From the NCBI RefSeq assembly GCF_000380185.1, contig NZ_KB904747.1:186001-250000 (forward strand): DNA of 64,000 nucleotides, read 5' to 3'. The DNA comes from Thiofilum flexile DSM 14609 (GTDB lineage: Bacteria; Pseudomonadota; Gammaproteobacteria; Thiotrichales; Thiotrichaceae). Below are positions 28,699-37,567 of the stretch, in pieces. The position numbers were made by a program, and so were the translations under genes. Each line of letters starts with the position of its first letter. Within the stretch, counting starts at the first letter, position 1. Below the pieces are notes generated by a model that was given only the letters and a program-made list of their open reading frames with translations, searched no databases and was not told where the DNA came from.

Positions 28699-30537
28699 AT
28701 GTGTGGAATTGTTGGCGCTGTTGCACAGCGTCCGGTGACAGAAATTCTCCTCGAAGGTTTACGGCGGCTAGAATACCGTGGCTATGACTCAGCGGGTCTT
28801 GCAGTAATTGATGAGCAAGGCCAGTTAGTCCGTAGTCGTGCCTTAGGTCGAGTAGCGAGCTTACAAGAGCGCTTACACAAGGAGCCTATTGAGGGACATA
28901 TTGGTATTGCTCATACCCGTTGGGCCACGCATGGCGTACCCGCAGAGCATAATGCTCACCCGCACTTTAGTAATGATCGGGTAGGGTTGGTACATAATGG
29001 TATTGTGGAAAATCATGCTGAATTACGTGCTGAGCTGAAAACACAAGGGTATGTATTCACCTCTGAAACCGATACCGAAGTGGTCGCACATTTACTGAGT
29101 CGTGCTCTAGAAAATGGTGATGACCTCATGCAAGCGATGCTTAATGTACGCTCGCAACTCATTGGAGCTTATAGTTTTGCTGTGATAGCTCATGATGATC
29201 CCGAAACCTTAATTGTCGCTCGCCAGGGAAGTCCTTTGGTGATTGGCTTAGGTTTGGGGGAAAACTTCGTAGGCTCCGATATTCAAGCGCTATTACCCGT
29301 TACTTCACGCTTTATTTATTTAGAAAATGGCGATGTAGCACGGGTGAAGCGTTATGGTATTGAAATCTTTGATGTTAATAATCGACCCATAGAGCGTCCC
29401 GTTAAGCAATCCAATGTGAATTCGTTTGCCTCGGATTTGGGTGAGTATCGTCACTTTATGCTCAAAGAAATTTTTGAGCAGCCTAGTGCTATTGCAGCTA
29501 CTTTAGAGGGACGCATTGCTGCTAATGGGATTAATTGGGGAACCATTAAAGGGCAACAAGTGCAGGAGCGCCTAGCTCAAGTCGAGTCTATTCAGATTAT
29601 TGCGTGTGGTACTAGCTTTCACTCAGGACTAGTCGGGCGTTATTGGATTGAGGCTTTAACCGATATTCCGTGCCAGATTGAAGTCGCTAGCGAGTACCGT
29701 TATCGTCGTCAACCACCGCGTAAAAACCAATTAGTTATTACTATTTCACAATCCGGTGAAACGGCAGATACTTTAGCGGCTTTAGAGAAAATCAAACAAG
29801 AAGGTAGTTGTTTAGCCTCACTCACGATTTGCAATGTGCCCGAAAGTTCATTGACCCGTGAATCGGATTGGTCGTTAATGACGGTTGCAGGCCCTGAAAT
29901 TGGTGTAGCCTCTACTAAAGCATTTACCACCCAATTAGTAGCATTGCAGCTATTAGTTGGCTTGTTAATTCAAGCCAAGGGTGGAGATATTAGTAAGGTC
30001 GAGCAACTGAGTAATGGATTGCGTCAGTTACCTTTATTGATTGAGCAAGCACTGAATCTAAATGATGCGATTGAAACGTTAGCCGAGCGCTTTTTAGAAA
30101 AGCAACATGCTTTATTTTTAGGGCGCGGTGAAATGTATCCGATTGCCTTAGAAGGCGCTTTAAAACTCAAGGAAATCTCTTATATTCATGCTGAAGCTTA
30201 TCCAGCGGGCGAGTTAAAACATGGCCCACTGGCTTTAGTCGATAGTGAAATGCCGATTATTACGGTAGCACCTAATACCGCTTTATTAGAGAAACTCAAA
30301 TCTAATTTAGAAGAAGTGCGCTCACGCGGTGGGGAGTTATATGTGTTTGCCGATAAAGAGGCACATATTCAACCTTTTAGCAATTTACATGTGCTGGAAA
30401 TGCCGCATGTGCCTGAGTTATTGACTCCGATTGTGTATACCATTCCACTGCAATTATTGTCATATCATGTGGCGGTATTGAAAGGCACAGATGTAGATAA
30501 ACCGCGTAATCTAGCTAAATCTGTAACAGTAGAGTAA
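28699..30537 (+). CDS. glmS: Glutamine-fructose-6-phosphate aminotransferase (isomerizing)
   Basis: 612 aa. Class II glutamine amidotransferase domain with the N-terminal nucleophile Cys2 (MCGIVGAV; Cys1 after Met removal), followed by two SIS sugar-isomerase domains (ISQSGETADT, FLGRGEMYPIALEG) and the C-terminal DKPRNLAKSVTVE. Produces glucosamine-6-phosphate, the first step towards UDP-GlcNAc. It forms an operon with glmU. The 5-bp gap leaves no room for a glmS ribozyme. Followed by a terminator at 30557-30597. Confidence 0.97.
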   Translation: MCGIVGAVAQRPVTEILLEGLRRLEYRGYDSAGLAVIDEQGQLVRSRALGRVASLQERLHKEPIEGHIGIAHTRWATHGVPAEHNAHPHFSNDRVGLVHNGIVENHAELRAELKTQGYVFTSETDTEVVAHLLSRALENGDDLMQAMLNVRSQLIGAYSFAVIAHDDPETLIVARQGSPLVIGLGLGENFVGSDIQALLPVTSRFIYLENGDVARVKRYGIEIFDVNNRPIERPVKQSNVNSFASDLGEYRHFMLKEIFEQPSAIAATLEGRIAANGINWGTIKGQQVQERLAQVESIQIIACGTSFHSGLVGRYWIEALTDIPCQIEVASEYRYRRQPPRKNQLVITISQSGETADTLAALEKIKQEGSCLASLTICNVPESSLTRESDWSLMTVAGPEIGVASTKAFTTQLVALQLLVGLLIQAKGGDISKVEQLSNGLRQLPLLIEQALNLNDAIETLAERFLEKQHALFLGRGEMYPIALEGALKLKEISYIHAEAYPAGELKHGPLALVDSEMPIITVAPNTALLEKLKSNLEEVRSRGGELYVFADKEAHIQPFSNLHVLEMPHVPELLTPIVYTIPLQLLSYHVAVLKGTDVDKPRNLAKSVTVE

Positions 30538-30556
30538 GTCTTAACGCTCTACACTT

Positions 30557-30597
30557 AATAAGCCCAGCTATTTTTATTAAAATAGACTGGGTTTATT
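30557..30597 (+). terminator. Terminator after glmS
   Basis: Two-part stem: AATAAGCCCAG with CTGGGTTTATT (one G-U pair) and, inside an internal loop, TATTTT with AAAATA around a 4-base loop. Confidence 0.6.
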
Positions 30598-30611
30598 CCT
30601 ACCATACGGTT

Positions 30612-31004
30612 CTATTTACCCTGCTCGATATTTTTTAGAATAGTACAATCTGCCTGACTATCTCCTGCACAATGATCAGCAGATTCTTGTAGCCAATTCA
30701 CCATATCTTGTAGTTGAGCAATTTTCTCATTTAAGGTATCAATATGTTGCAAGGTTAATTGCTTAACCTCTGCACTTTGCCGTCCGGTATTTTTCCATAA
30801 TGACAGTAGCTCTTTCATTTGATCAGAGTAAAAGCCTAGATCTCGCGCATGTCTTAAAAAGACCAAGGTTTTGATATCTTGTTCAGTATAAATCCGATAA
30901 CCCGCCAAAGAGCGTTTAGCCGTATCCAATAAACCAATTTGCTCATAATAGCGAATCATTTTGGCGGATATGCCGGATTGTTTAGAGGCTTGACCAATAT
31001 TCAT
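30612..31004 (-). CDS. cueR: Cu(I)-responsive MerR-family regulator CueR
   Basis: 130 aa. N-terminal MerR helix-turn-helix (MNIGQASKQSGISAKMIRYY), a dimerisation coiled coil, and the metal loop with Cys112 and Cys120 (CAGDSQADC), the same two positions as in E. coli CueR. Ser77 is also kept, which in the family marks +1 metal-ion sensors. It should bind Cu(I)/Ag(I) and activate the copA and copZ promoters by untwisting their 19-bp spacers. It lies 72 bp downstream of copA on the same strand, so it may be autoregulated as part of a copA-cueR transcript. Confidence 0.95.
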   Translation of the reverse strand: MNIGQASKQSGISAKMIRYYEQIGLLDTAKRSLAGYRIYTEQDIKTLVFLRHARDLGFYSDQMKELLSLWKNTGRQSAEVKQLTLQHIDTLNEKIAQLQDMVNWLQESADHCAGDSQADCTILKNIEQGK

Positions 31005-31076
31005 GTGTGATCTCTTGATCCTGAAATAAGGGTTAAGCTGTTAATTTTGCCTAACCCCTGATGGAACGGCTCCTAG

Positions 31077-33551
31077 TTATGCGGTAAGTGTTGGAGCACG
31101 AAAATATTTTAACCGTAAGGCATTACCAAGTACGAAGATAGAGGATAGTGCCATAGCACCGGCTGCAAACATGGGCGACAGTAAAATCCCAAAGGCAGGA
31201 TAAAGCACACCGGCTGCAATCGGTATCAAGGCAATATTATAGATAAAGGCCCAGAATAGGTTTTGTCGAATATTACGGATAGTTGCCTTACTTAATGCAA
31301 TAGCATTAGGCACGCTTTGCAAATTACCCGACATTAATACTATATCTGCGGCCTCAATCGCCACATCAGTCCCCGTACCAATCGCTAACCCTACGTCGGC
31401 TTGTGCTAATGCAGGGGCATCATTAATACCATCGCCTACAAAAGCTACTCGTCCATATTGATGCTGTAATTGACGCACTACTTCGACTTTTCCATCTGGT
31501 AAAACCTCGGCTACCACTTGATCAATCTGCAGACGGTTGGCAATCGCTTGAGCGGTATGACGGTTATCACCTGTAAGCATAGCAACTTTTAAGCCCATGT
31601 GGTGTAAAGCAGCAATAGCAGCATAGGTAGTGCTTTTAATAGGGTCTGCGACGGCAATAATGGCGGCGAGCTTTTGATCAATCGCCACATAGATAGGGGT
31701 TTTGCCTTCCTGACCTAAGCGGATGGCTTCTTGTTCAAAAGCCGTGATGTCTAACCCCAATTGCTGCATATAGCGATCCGCACCGATTTGCACGACTTGC
31801 CCTGCTACCTCAGCTTTAATGCCCGACCCTGTGATAGAATCAAAGGCTGTGACAGGTAATAAATCAATGTTTTCCTGTTTGGCGGCTTGTACAATCGCCA
31901 CGGCAATCGGGTGCTCAGATTTAGCCTCAACCGATGCTACCAATCGCAAGACTTGTTCCCGTGCAAAGCCTGGTTGTATCTGAAAATCGGTTAGAGTGGG
32001 TTTGCCCTCGGTCAGGGTTCCGGTTTTATCAACAGCGACCACTTTTACATCTTGCAGGAGCTGCAAGGCTTCACCTTTACGGAATAATATCCCCATTTCT
32101 GCCCCACGCCCTGTACCGACCATAATCGAGGTAGGGGTAGCCAGCCCCATAGCACAAGGACAAGCAATAATTAGTACGGCAACGGCATTCACTAAACTAA
32201 AGGTTAGCGCGGGTTCAGGGCCGAAAATAAACCAGACGATAAAGGTTAGTAATGCCAAGAGCATCACCATCGGTACAAACCACATGGTCACCTTATCAAC
32301 TAAGGCTTGAATCGGTAATTTAGAGCCTTGGGCTTGTTCAACCATACGAATAATTTGGGCTAAAACCGAAGCTTCACCAATAGCAGTAGCTCGAATAGTC
32401 AAGGTGCCATTCTGGTTAATGGTTCCGCCTACCACTTGAGCACCTGAGTGCTTTTCAACCGGAATAGGCTCACCTGTGATCATGGATTCATCAATATAAC
32501 TTTGCCCGTCTACCACCTCTCCATCCACAGGTACACGTTCACCCGGACGAATTTCAACTATCATTCCCGCCGTTACTTCGGCAATAGGGACTTCGAGTAT
32601 TTGTCCATCACGTTGAATGCGTGCAGTTTTAGCCTGCATACCAATCAAATGTTGAATGGCTTGAGAGGTACGTCCTTTCGCTTTCGCTTCAAAATAGCGC
32701 CCTAATAAAATTAAGCTCACAATTACGGCGGCGGCTTCGTAATACACATTTACTGTACCCTCAGGCAAAACCTGTGGAGCAAAAGTCGCCACTACGGAAA
32801 AGCTATAAGCAGATAAGGTGCCGACCGCCACTAATGAATTCATATCCGGTGCAAAACGGAGTAGGGCAGGAATACCTTTTTGATAGAAACGTCTGCCGGG
32901 GAAGATCAGCACTAATGTAGTCAACACAAATTGAATCAGCCAGCTTTGCTGATGCCCGATATTTTCCATGACCCACATATGAAAGGCGGGAATCATATGG
33001 GATCCCATTTCCAGAATGAAAACAGGTAAGGTCAAAATAAGTGCGAGGATTAAATCGTTTTTGAGTTGCTGCTGTTCAGTGGCTTTCTTATCACGTTGTT
33101 CATTGTGGTCCTGTTCAATAAGTTTGGCCTCATAGCCTGCTTTTTTGATGGCCTGAATCAGAGCCTCACTTTGCACCTGAGTATTACCCTGAATCCATGC
33201 GCGTTCAGTGGCAAGATTGACGGTGGCTTCTTGTACACCCTCTACTTTTTTTAGGGCTTTTTCTACTCGTGCCACACAAGAAGCACAGGTCATGCCTTCA
33301 ATGGCAAGCTCAATAGGTTGGGTAGTCAGCACCTCATACCCGGCCCGTTTAACGGCTTGAGTGAGAGCTGAACGGTCTACGGGTTGAGAGGAGGCAATCA
33401 CGGCTTTGCCAGTAACAAGATTCACGTCTGCCTGCTGCACACCTTCAACCTTTTTCAAGGCCTTTTCTACGCGTCCTACACAAGAGGCACAGGTCATGCC
33501 TTCGATCGATAATGTGTCACGGTAGAGGGGGTTTGTAGTATTTGAGTCCAT
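31077..33551 (-). CDS. copA: Copper-exporting P1B-type ATPase
   Basis: 824 aa from the ATG at 33551; AGAGG 6 bases upstream favours it over an ATG 21 bases earlier. Pumps Cu(I) from the cytosol. Two N-terminal HMA domains (each with GMTCASC) are followed by eight membrane helices, the transport-site CPC in [11 protein letters not shown], the phosphorylation motif DKTGTLTEG, the N-domain HP dipeptide (SEHPIAVAI) and [10 protein letters not shown]. The two HMA domains are unusually alike ([13 protein letters not shown] in both), pointing to a fairly recent internal duplication. The promoter is a MerR-type element at 33585-33615. Confidence 0.96.
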   Translation of the reverse strand: MDSNTTNPLYRDTLSIEGMTCASCVGRVEKALKKVEGVQQADVNLVTGKAVIASSQPVDRSALTQAVKRAGYEVLTTQPIELAIEGMTCASCVARVEKALKKVEGVQEATVNLATERAWIQGNTQVQSEALIQAIKKAGYEAKLIEQDHNEQRDKKATEQQQLKNDLILALILTLPVFILEMGSHMIPAFHMWVMENIGHQQSWLIQFVLTTLVLIFPGRRFYQKGIPALLRFAPDMNSLVAVGTLSAYSFSVVATFAPQVLPEGTVNVYYEAAAVIVSLILLGRYFEAKAKGRTSQAIQHLIGMQAKTARIQRDGQILEVPIAEVTAGMIVEIRPGERVPVDGEVVDGQSYIDESMITGEPIPVEKHSGAQVVGGTINQNGTLTIRATAIGEASVLAQIIRMVEQAQGSKLPIQALVDKVTMWFVPMVMLLALLTFIVWFIFGPEPALTFSLVNAVAVLIIACPCAMGLATPTSIMVGTGRGAEMGILFRKGEALQLLQDVKVVAVDKTGTLTEGKPTLTDFQIQPGFAREQVLRLVASVEAKSEHPIAVAIVQAAKQENIDLLPVTAFDSITGSGIKAEVAGQVVQIGADRYMQQLGLDITAFEQEAIRLGQEGKTPIYVAIDQKLAAIIAVADPIKSTTYAAIAALHHMGLKVAMLTGDNRHTAQAIANRLQIDQVVAEVLPDGKVEVVRQLQHQYGRVAFVGDGINDAPALAQADVGLAIGTGTDVAIEAADIVLMSGNLQSVPNAIALSKATIRNIRQNLFWAFIYNIALIPIAAGVLYPAFGILLSPMFAAGAMALSSIFVLGNALRLKYFRAPTLTA

Positions 33552-33584
33552 AACAACCTCTGTCCTTTTCAATGTTTTGTGACC

Positions 33585-33615
33585 AGCATACAGATTGACA
33601 TGATGGTAAGGTCAA
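33585..33615 (-). promoter_or_regulatory. CueR-type promoter of copA
   Basis: On the minus strand: -35 TTGACC (33615-33610), a 19-bp spacer TTACCATCATGTCAATCTG, then -10 TATGCT (33590-33585). The overlong spacer is the hallmark of MerR-family activated promoters. The dyad within it is weaker than that of copZ. Confidence 0.8.
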
Positions 33616-33638
33616 GCATGTTTCTTTAAAAAATAGAC

Positions 33639-33669
33639 TTGACCTTGCCATCATGACAAGGTTTAAGCT
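33639..33669 (+). promoter_or_regulatory. CueR-type promoter and operator of copZ
   Basis: -35 TTGACC (33639-33644), a 19-bp spacer, -10 TAAGCT (33664-33669). The operator is a perfect dyad ACCTTG-N9-CAAGGT (33642-33662) centred between the hexamers. It shares TTGACCTT-N-CCATCATG with the divergent copA promoter. Confidence 0.85.
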
Positions 33670-33702
33670 TGTTGTTAATAGATGTTCTATTGGGAGACGA
33701 CA

Positions 33703-33897
33703 ATGAAACTATTAATTGAAAATATGACTTGTGGTGGTTGTGCTCGTAGTGTGACGGCTACCATTCAGGATCTTGATCCTACGGCCAAAGTGAATGTTGA
33801 TTTACCCACTAAAGTGGTTAATGTGGAAACAACGGCTAATGTAGATAAGATCGTTGCTGCTTTAACAGAAGACGGTTTTCCTGCCAAAGTGCAATAA
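33703..33897 (+). CDS. copZ: Copper chaperone CopZ (HMA domain)
   Basis: 64 aa from the ATG at 33703, which has GGGAGA just upstream; an ATG at 33682 would fall in the leader. A single heavy-metal-associated domain with the Cu(I) motif MTCGGC and the usual ferredoxin-like pattern ending DGFPAKVQ. It delivers Cu(I) to the CopA HMA domains. It is divergent from copA with its own CueR-type promoter, and followed by a terminator at 33918-33942. Confidence 0.93.
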   Translation: MKLLIENMTCGGCARSVTATIQDLDPTAKVNVDLPTKVVNVETTANVDKIVAALTEDGFPAKVQ

Positions 33898-33917
33898 CCC
33901 ATAAACTGTCTTACATG

Positions 33918-33948
33918 AAATAGCCTCTGAATGAGGCTATTTTTATTT
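33918..33948. terminator. Terminator between copZ and convergent moaC
   Basis: Perfect 10-bp arms AAATAGCCTC and GAGGCTATTT with a 5-base loop, followed by TTATTTTA. It serves copZ, and its A-rich left side may also serve moaC. Confidence 0.85.
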
Positions 33949-34427
33949 TAGCTTGCTTGCCAATGACCGGAACGTCCGCCTTGTTTTTCTAACAGGCGAA
34001 TATTCGTCAATGTCATACCTTTATCCACCGCTTTACACATATCATAAATGGTTAATAAGGCTACATTAACCGCTGTCAGCGCTTCCATTTCAACACCCGT
34101 TTGCCCTTGAGTTTCTACCTGTACAGTACACTGTACTAAGGCTTGAGGGGTAGTTTCGGTAGTAAAATCAATGTGGATATGGGTGAGTGCTAGTGGGTGA
34201 CACAGTGGAATGAGGTCAGCGGTGCGCTTAGCTGCCATAATACCGGCAATCCGCGCAATGCCTAACACATCCCCTTTTTTATGCTCGCCCGCCAAGATTT
34301 TGGCAAGCGTGGCGGGCTGCATCTGGATGGTACCACTGGCAATGGCAATACGGTGAGTCGATGCTTTAGCACCGACATCGACCATATGGGCTTCGCCTTG
34401 AGCATTAAAGTGAGTTAAATCACTCAT
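33948..34427 (-). CDS. moaC: Cyclic pyranopterin monophosphate synthase
   Basis: 159 aa. Converts the MoaA product to cPMP in molybdenum cofactor synthesis. Family motifs [34 protein letters not shown] and [26 protein letters not shown] are intact, including the catalytic lysines. It starts 3 bp after the ctpA stop, so the two are cotranscribed; no other moa genes are nearby. Confidence 0.96.
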   Translation of the reverse strand: MSDLTHFNAQGEAHMVDVGAKASTHRIAIASGTIQMQPATLAKILAGEHKKGDVLGIARIAGIMAAKRTADLIPLCHPLALTHIHIDFTTETTPQALVQCTVQVETQGQTGVEMEALTAVNVALLTIYDMCKAVDKGMTLTNIRLLEKQGGRSGHWQAS

Positions 34428-34430
34428 GCG

Positions 34431-35888
34431 TTATAAGGCTTTGTCAGGGGCACGTTTAATCGCTAAATCCATACCCTTTAGAATATTGAGTGCTTCAAAC
34501 AACTGATAATCCGTTTCAGCTAAAGGCTTATCTTTACCATCCTTGCTAGCAGCAGGAAGTGGCTTAGATTCTTTAGTCGTACTTGGACTCGTTTCCTTAT
34601 TGGGCTCTGCGGGTTTAGCTTTGTCGTCTGCTGCAGGCTTATTTTTTTCATCCTCTACTTTTAAAGCTTCGTCAGCCTCATTGGCAGCTTTTAAAGTCGG
34701 ATTACTTAAGTGTTTGCTTAAATCAGCTTCACTGAGTAAATCAAGATCATCATCAGTATTGGTATCGGCACTGACTTTGAGTACTCTGAGTTCAATATCA
34801 GGTTTAATGCCTTCGGCTTGAATGGAGCGCCCTAGAGGAGTGAAATACCGTGCGGTAGTAATCTTAATCGCGGTTTTCTCATCCAAAGGTAATACGGTCT
34901 GTACTGAGCCTTTACCAAAGGTTTTTTGTCCGACAATGAGAGCGCGTTTATGATCCTGTAAGGCTCCGGCGACGATTTCAGAGGCTGAAGCAGACCCACG
35001 ATTGACCAATACCACTATGGGGGAACTATTTAAAAGATCGCCTTTTTGAGCGCTATATTCGGTCTTAGCGTCTTCAACCCGTCCTTCGGTATAGACGATT
35101 TTGCCAGAGTCTAAGAAGGTATCCGATACGCCTACCGCTGCATTTAAAACCCCGCCCGGATTATTACGTAGGTCTAGCACTAAGCCACGTAGCTTACCTT
35201 TATTCTCTTTTTGTAGGGTATTAATTGCCTCAGCTAATGAATCTGTAGTTTTAGATTGGAAGCTACTAATCCGCACATAGCCATAACCCGGCTCTAAGAG
35301 ACGTTGTTTAACGCTATTTACTTTAATCACCGCACGCGTGATGGTGACCTTAAAGGGCTTAGGCTTACCTTCACGTACCACTAATAAATTAATATCAGTA
35401 TTCGGTTTACCCCGCATGACTTTAACCGCATCGTTTAAACTCATGCCTTTTACCGGCTTATCATCAAGGCGAATAATTAGGTCGCCCGCTTCAAGCCCCG
35501 CTTTTTGGGCAGGCGTATCATCAATAGGGGAGATGACTTTCACAAAGCCATCTTCCATACCCACTTCAATACCTAAACCACCGAACTCCCCTGTGGTTCC
35601 AACTTGTAGCTCTTTATATTCTTCTTCATTGAGATAGTCGGAGTGTGGATCTAGTCCCGTTAACATGCCGCGAATCGCATTACCGATCATTTCTTTATCT
35701 TTGACCGGTTCTACATAGTCTTCTTTTACCCGACTATAAACTTCAGTAAATTTGCGTAAGTCTTCCAGTGGGAGTGCTGCCGCATCATCTGCACTTTGTT
35801 TAAAGGCAAATACATTGATGCTTATAGTAGCGGTTGCACCTAATAAGACGCCTATTAAAGTGCCGAGAATGAGACGTTGTGATTGCAT
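34431..35888 (-). CDS. ctpA: Carboxyl-terminal processing peptidase (S41A, CtpA type)
   Basis: 485 aa. One N-terminal membrane anchor or signal (about residues 6-28), a PDZ domain at about 100-185 (GGLGIEVGMEDG, PAQKAGLEAGDLIIRLDD), and the S41 peptidase with the Ser-Lys dyad Ser301 (GSASASEIV) and Lys326 (TFGKGSVQ), 25 residues apart as usual. It is periplasmic and trims proteins, including peptidoglycan hydrolases in Pseudomonas. The last about 80 residues form a Lys/Asp/Glu/Pro-rich, low-complexity tail that then ends in a short helix. It follows envC, as in many gammaproteobacteria. Confidence 0.94.
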   Translation of the reverse strand: MQSQRLILGTLIGVLLGATATISINVFAFKQSADDAAALPLEDLRKFTEVYSRVKEDYVEPVKDKEMIGNAIRGMLTGLDPHSDYLNEEEYKELQVGTTGEFGGLGIEVGMEDGFVKVISPIDDTPAQKAGLEAGDLIIRLDDKPVKGMSLNDAVKVMRGKPNTDINLLVVREGKPKPFKVTITRAVIKVNSVKQRLLEPGYGYVRISSFQSKTTDSLAEAINTLQKENKGKLRGLVLDLRNNPGGVLNAAVGVSDTFLDSGKIVYTEGRVEDAKTEYSAQKGDLLNSSPIVVLVNRGSASASEIVAGALQDHKRALIVGQKTFGKGSVQTVLPLDEKTAIKITTARYFTPLGRSIQAEGIKPDIELRVLKVSADTNTDDDLDLLSEADLSKHLSNPTLKAANEADEALKVEDEKNKPAADDKAKPAEPNKETSPSTTKESKPLPAASKDGKDKPLAETDYQLFEALNILKGMDLAIKRAPDKAL

Positions 35889-36042
35889 AAATTTAATTCT
35901 CTCTAAGGGGCACGAGCCGCAAGCAAGCCCTTGTCTGTTATTAATAGTAGCAGCTCTACTATTCAGTCATCGATATAAAGTACAGAATAGTTTACTAGAT
36001 CTAAAGCTGCTTGAATAAGTTCAATTATCATACTAGGGTGTC

Positions 36043-37320
36043 TTAACGACACCAAATAGCCGGATTCATTGGGGTAGTACCTTTACGGATTTCAAAGTAC
36101 AAACCATTTTGCTGTTGTCCTCCTGAGTTACCTACCACAGCAATGACTTCATTGGCTTTAATGACATGGCCTTTTTTCTTATATAGAGCGCGATTATAAC
36201 CATAAATGCTCATATAATTGCGATCATGTTCCACCATAATTAAATGACCATAACCATCAACCCAATCGGCAAAAATAATTTTACCTGCCGCCACACTCCG
36301 TACCGGAGCACCTCCCTGCGCTTTAATGACTACCCCATTCCAATGGAGCTTTTCATTACGCCGCGAGCGATAGGCATGTAGAATACTCCCACTAGTAGGC
36401 CAAGCAAGTTTACCTTTGAGTTGGGTAAAAGGGCGATTACCGGTATAGCTAACTAGCTCCGCATCGGCTTTAGTGCGTTTGTTTGAGGTAGTAGGAGCGC
36501 TGGTCTCCGTTGAAACGTCCGGCGCTTTCTTAGCTGTCTGTTTGGTAACAGGTGGAGGGGGAGTCGCTGCAGCGATTTTAGTTTGGGCGAGAGCAGCTTG
36601 TTCACGTTGTTGTGTAATACGTTCTATCGTGCGTTGTAACTGCGCCTCTTCCGCTTGCAGGGTAGCCAGTTGGCGGCTTTGAGTACGCATGTCCCCTTTA
36701 AGTGCGCTTAATTTACCCTCACGCTCATCCAGAGTAGATTGTAATTGAGATTGTTGAGTTTTGAGGGTGACGGATAATTCTGCTAAGGTTTGCTGTTCGT
36801 TATGGGTGGTTTCACGCAAAGTGGCAATATCGCTGCGCGTTTTATGTAAGCGTTTAATACGCGCCATACGATAATCGTTGAGATAGGCAAAATAGCGTAA
36901 GGTACGACTAATATCGGATGGGTCATCTTCCCGCAGTAAAAGGCGTAAATGCGATTGCCCGCCTGCTGTATACATGGCTTGTAATTGTTCAGCTAGCGCG
37001 GACTTTTGTACATCTAAATCTCGATCTAGGCTCTCGCCTTTCGTATTGGCCTCTTGTAGGCGTTTTTGTGAGGCTTCAATTTTTAGCTCGGTTTTACGAT
37101 AGTTTGTTGCTATATCACCTAGTTTCTTTTCTAGTTGAGTGACTTCACTTCTCAGGTTTTGATAGCGATCCTTGGTACTGTCTAAGGTATCTTTGAGTTG
37201 TTTGATGTCACGTCGAATAGACTGCGTATCGGTAGGAACAGTTGCTGCACCTAGTGGATAAGCGGCTAAACTCAATAAGATAATGTTAAGTGATATAAAA
37301 TGTTGTAAGTGAGTATTCAC
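36043..37320 (-). CDS. envC: Murein hydrolase activator EnvC
   Basis: 425 aa. Signal peptide (IILLSLAAYPLGAA), long coiled coil over about residues 30-250 (RRDIKQLKDTLDS, EEAQLQRTIERITQQREQ), a Pro/Thr/Lys-rich linker, and a C-terminal LytM (M23) domain. The zinc motifs are degenerate: WNGVVIKA replaces the usual HxGxD element and YFEIRKG replaces HFE, as expected for an activator that switches on AmiA/AmiB amidases at the septum and does not cut murein itself. A 154-bp gap separates it from ctpA. Confidence 0.93.
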   Translation of the reverse strand: MNTHLQHFISLNIILLSLAAYPLGAATVPTDTQSIRRDIKQLKDTLDSTKDRYQNLRSEVTQLEKKLGDIATNYRKTELKIEASQKRLQEANTKGESLDRDLDVQKSALAEQLQAMYTAGGQSHLRLLLREDDPSDISRTLRYFAYLNDYRMARIKRLHKTRSDIATLRETTHNEQQTLAELSVTLKTQQSQLQSTLDEREGKLSALKGDMRTQSRQLATLQAEEAQLQRTIERITQQREQAALAQTKIAAATPPPPVTKQTAKKAPDVSTETSAPTTSNKRTKADAELVSYTGNRPFTQLKGKLAWPTSGSILHAYRSRRNEKLHWNGVVIKAQGGAPVRSVAAGKIIFADWVDGYGHLIMVEHDRNYMSIYGYNRALYKKKGHVIKANEVIAVVGNSGGQQQNGLYFEIRKGTTPMNPAIWCR

Positions 37321-37517
37321 GGCTGGTCACAGGTAATAATTGGTGTGATGTTATACGATCAGCAGTCGCACTTTGCATAATAAGTAGCTTGCCGTCCTTT
37401 GTCTAGCATTAGCTAGGCGCGAACTAACAACACTGCTAAGGTCTTGTCTTATTCCTTTATACCTTATCTTTATCCTATAGGCTCCCTTTTATTCCGCTTA
37501 ACGAGGTTGAAGAACAC

Positions 37518-37542
37518 CGCTCTCCCCCGCAAAATGAGAGCG
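37518..37542 (+). promoter_or_regulatory. Hairpin in the mmsA leader
   Basis: CGCTCTC (37518-37524) and GAGAGCG (37536-37542) form a 7-bp stem ending 26 bp before the mmsA start, flanked by AGAA and TTCT that can extend it. Role unknown. The rest of the 247-bp envC-mmsA spacer shows nothing clear. Confidence 0.3.
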
Positions 37543-37567
37543 TTCTACCTATGAGTGAGTCAATATC

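Noticed and set aside
34543-34821. 92-codon Leu/Ser/Ala-rich frame opposite the CtpA tail
   Set aside because: It is the complement of a low-complexity Lys/Glu/Pro region, which naturally leaves the other strand open.
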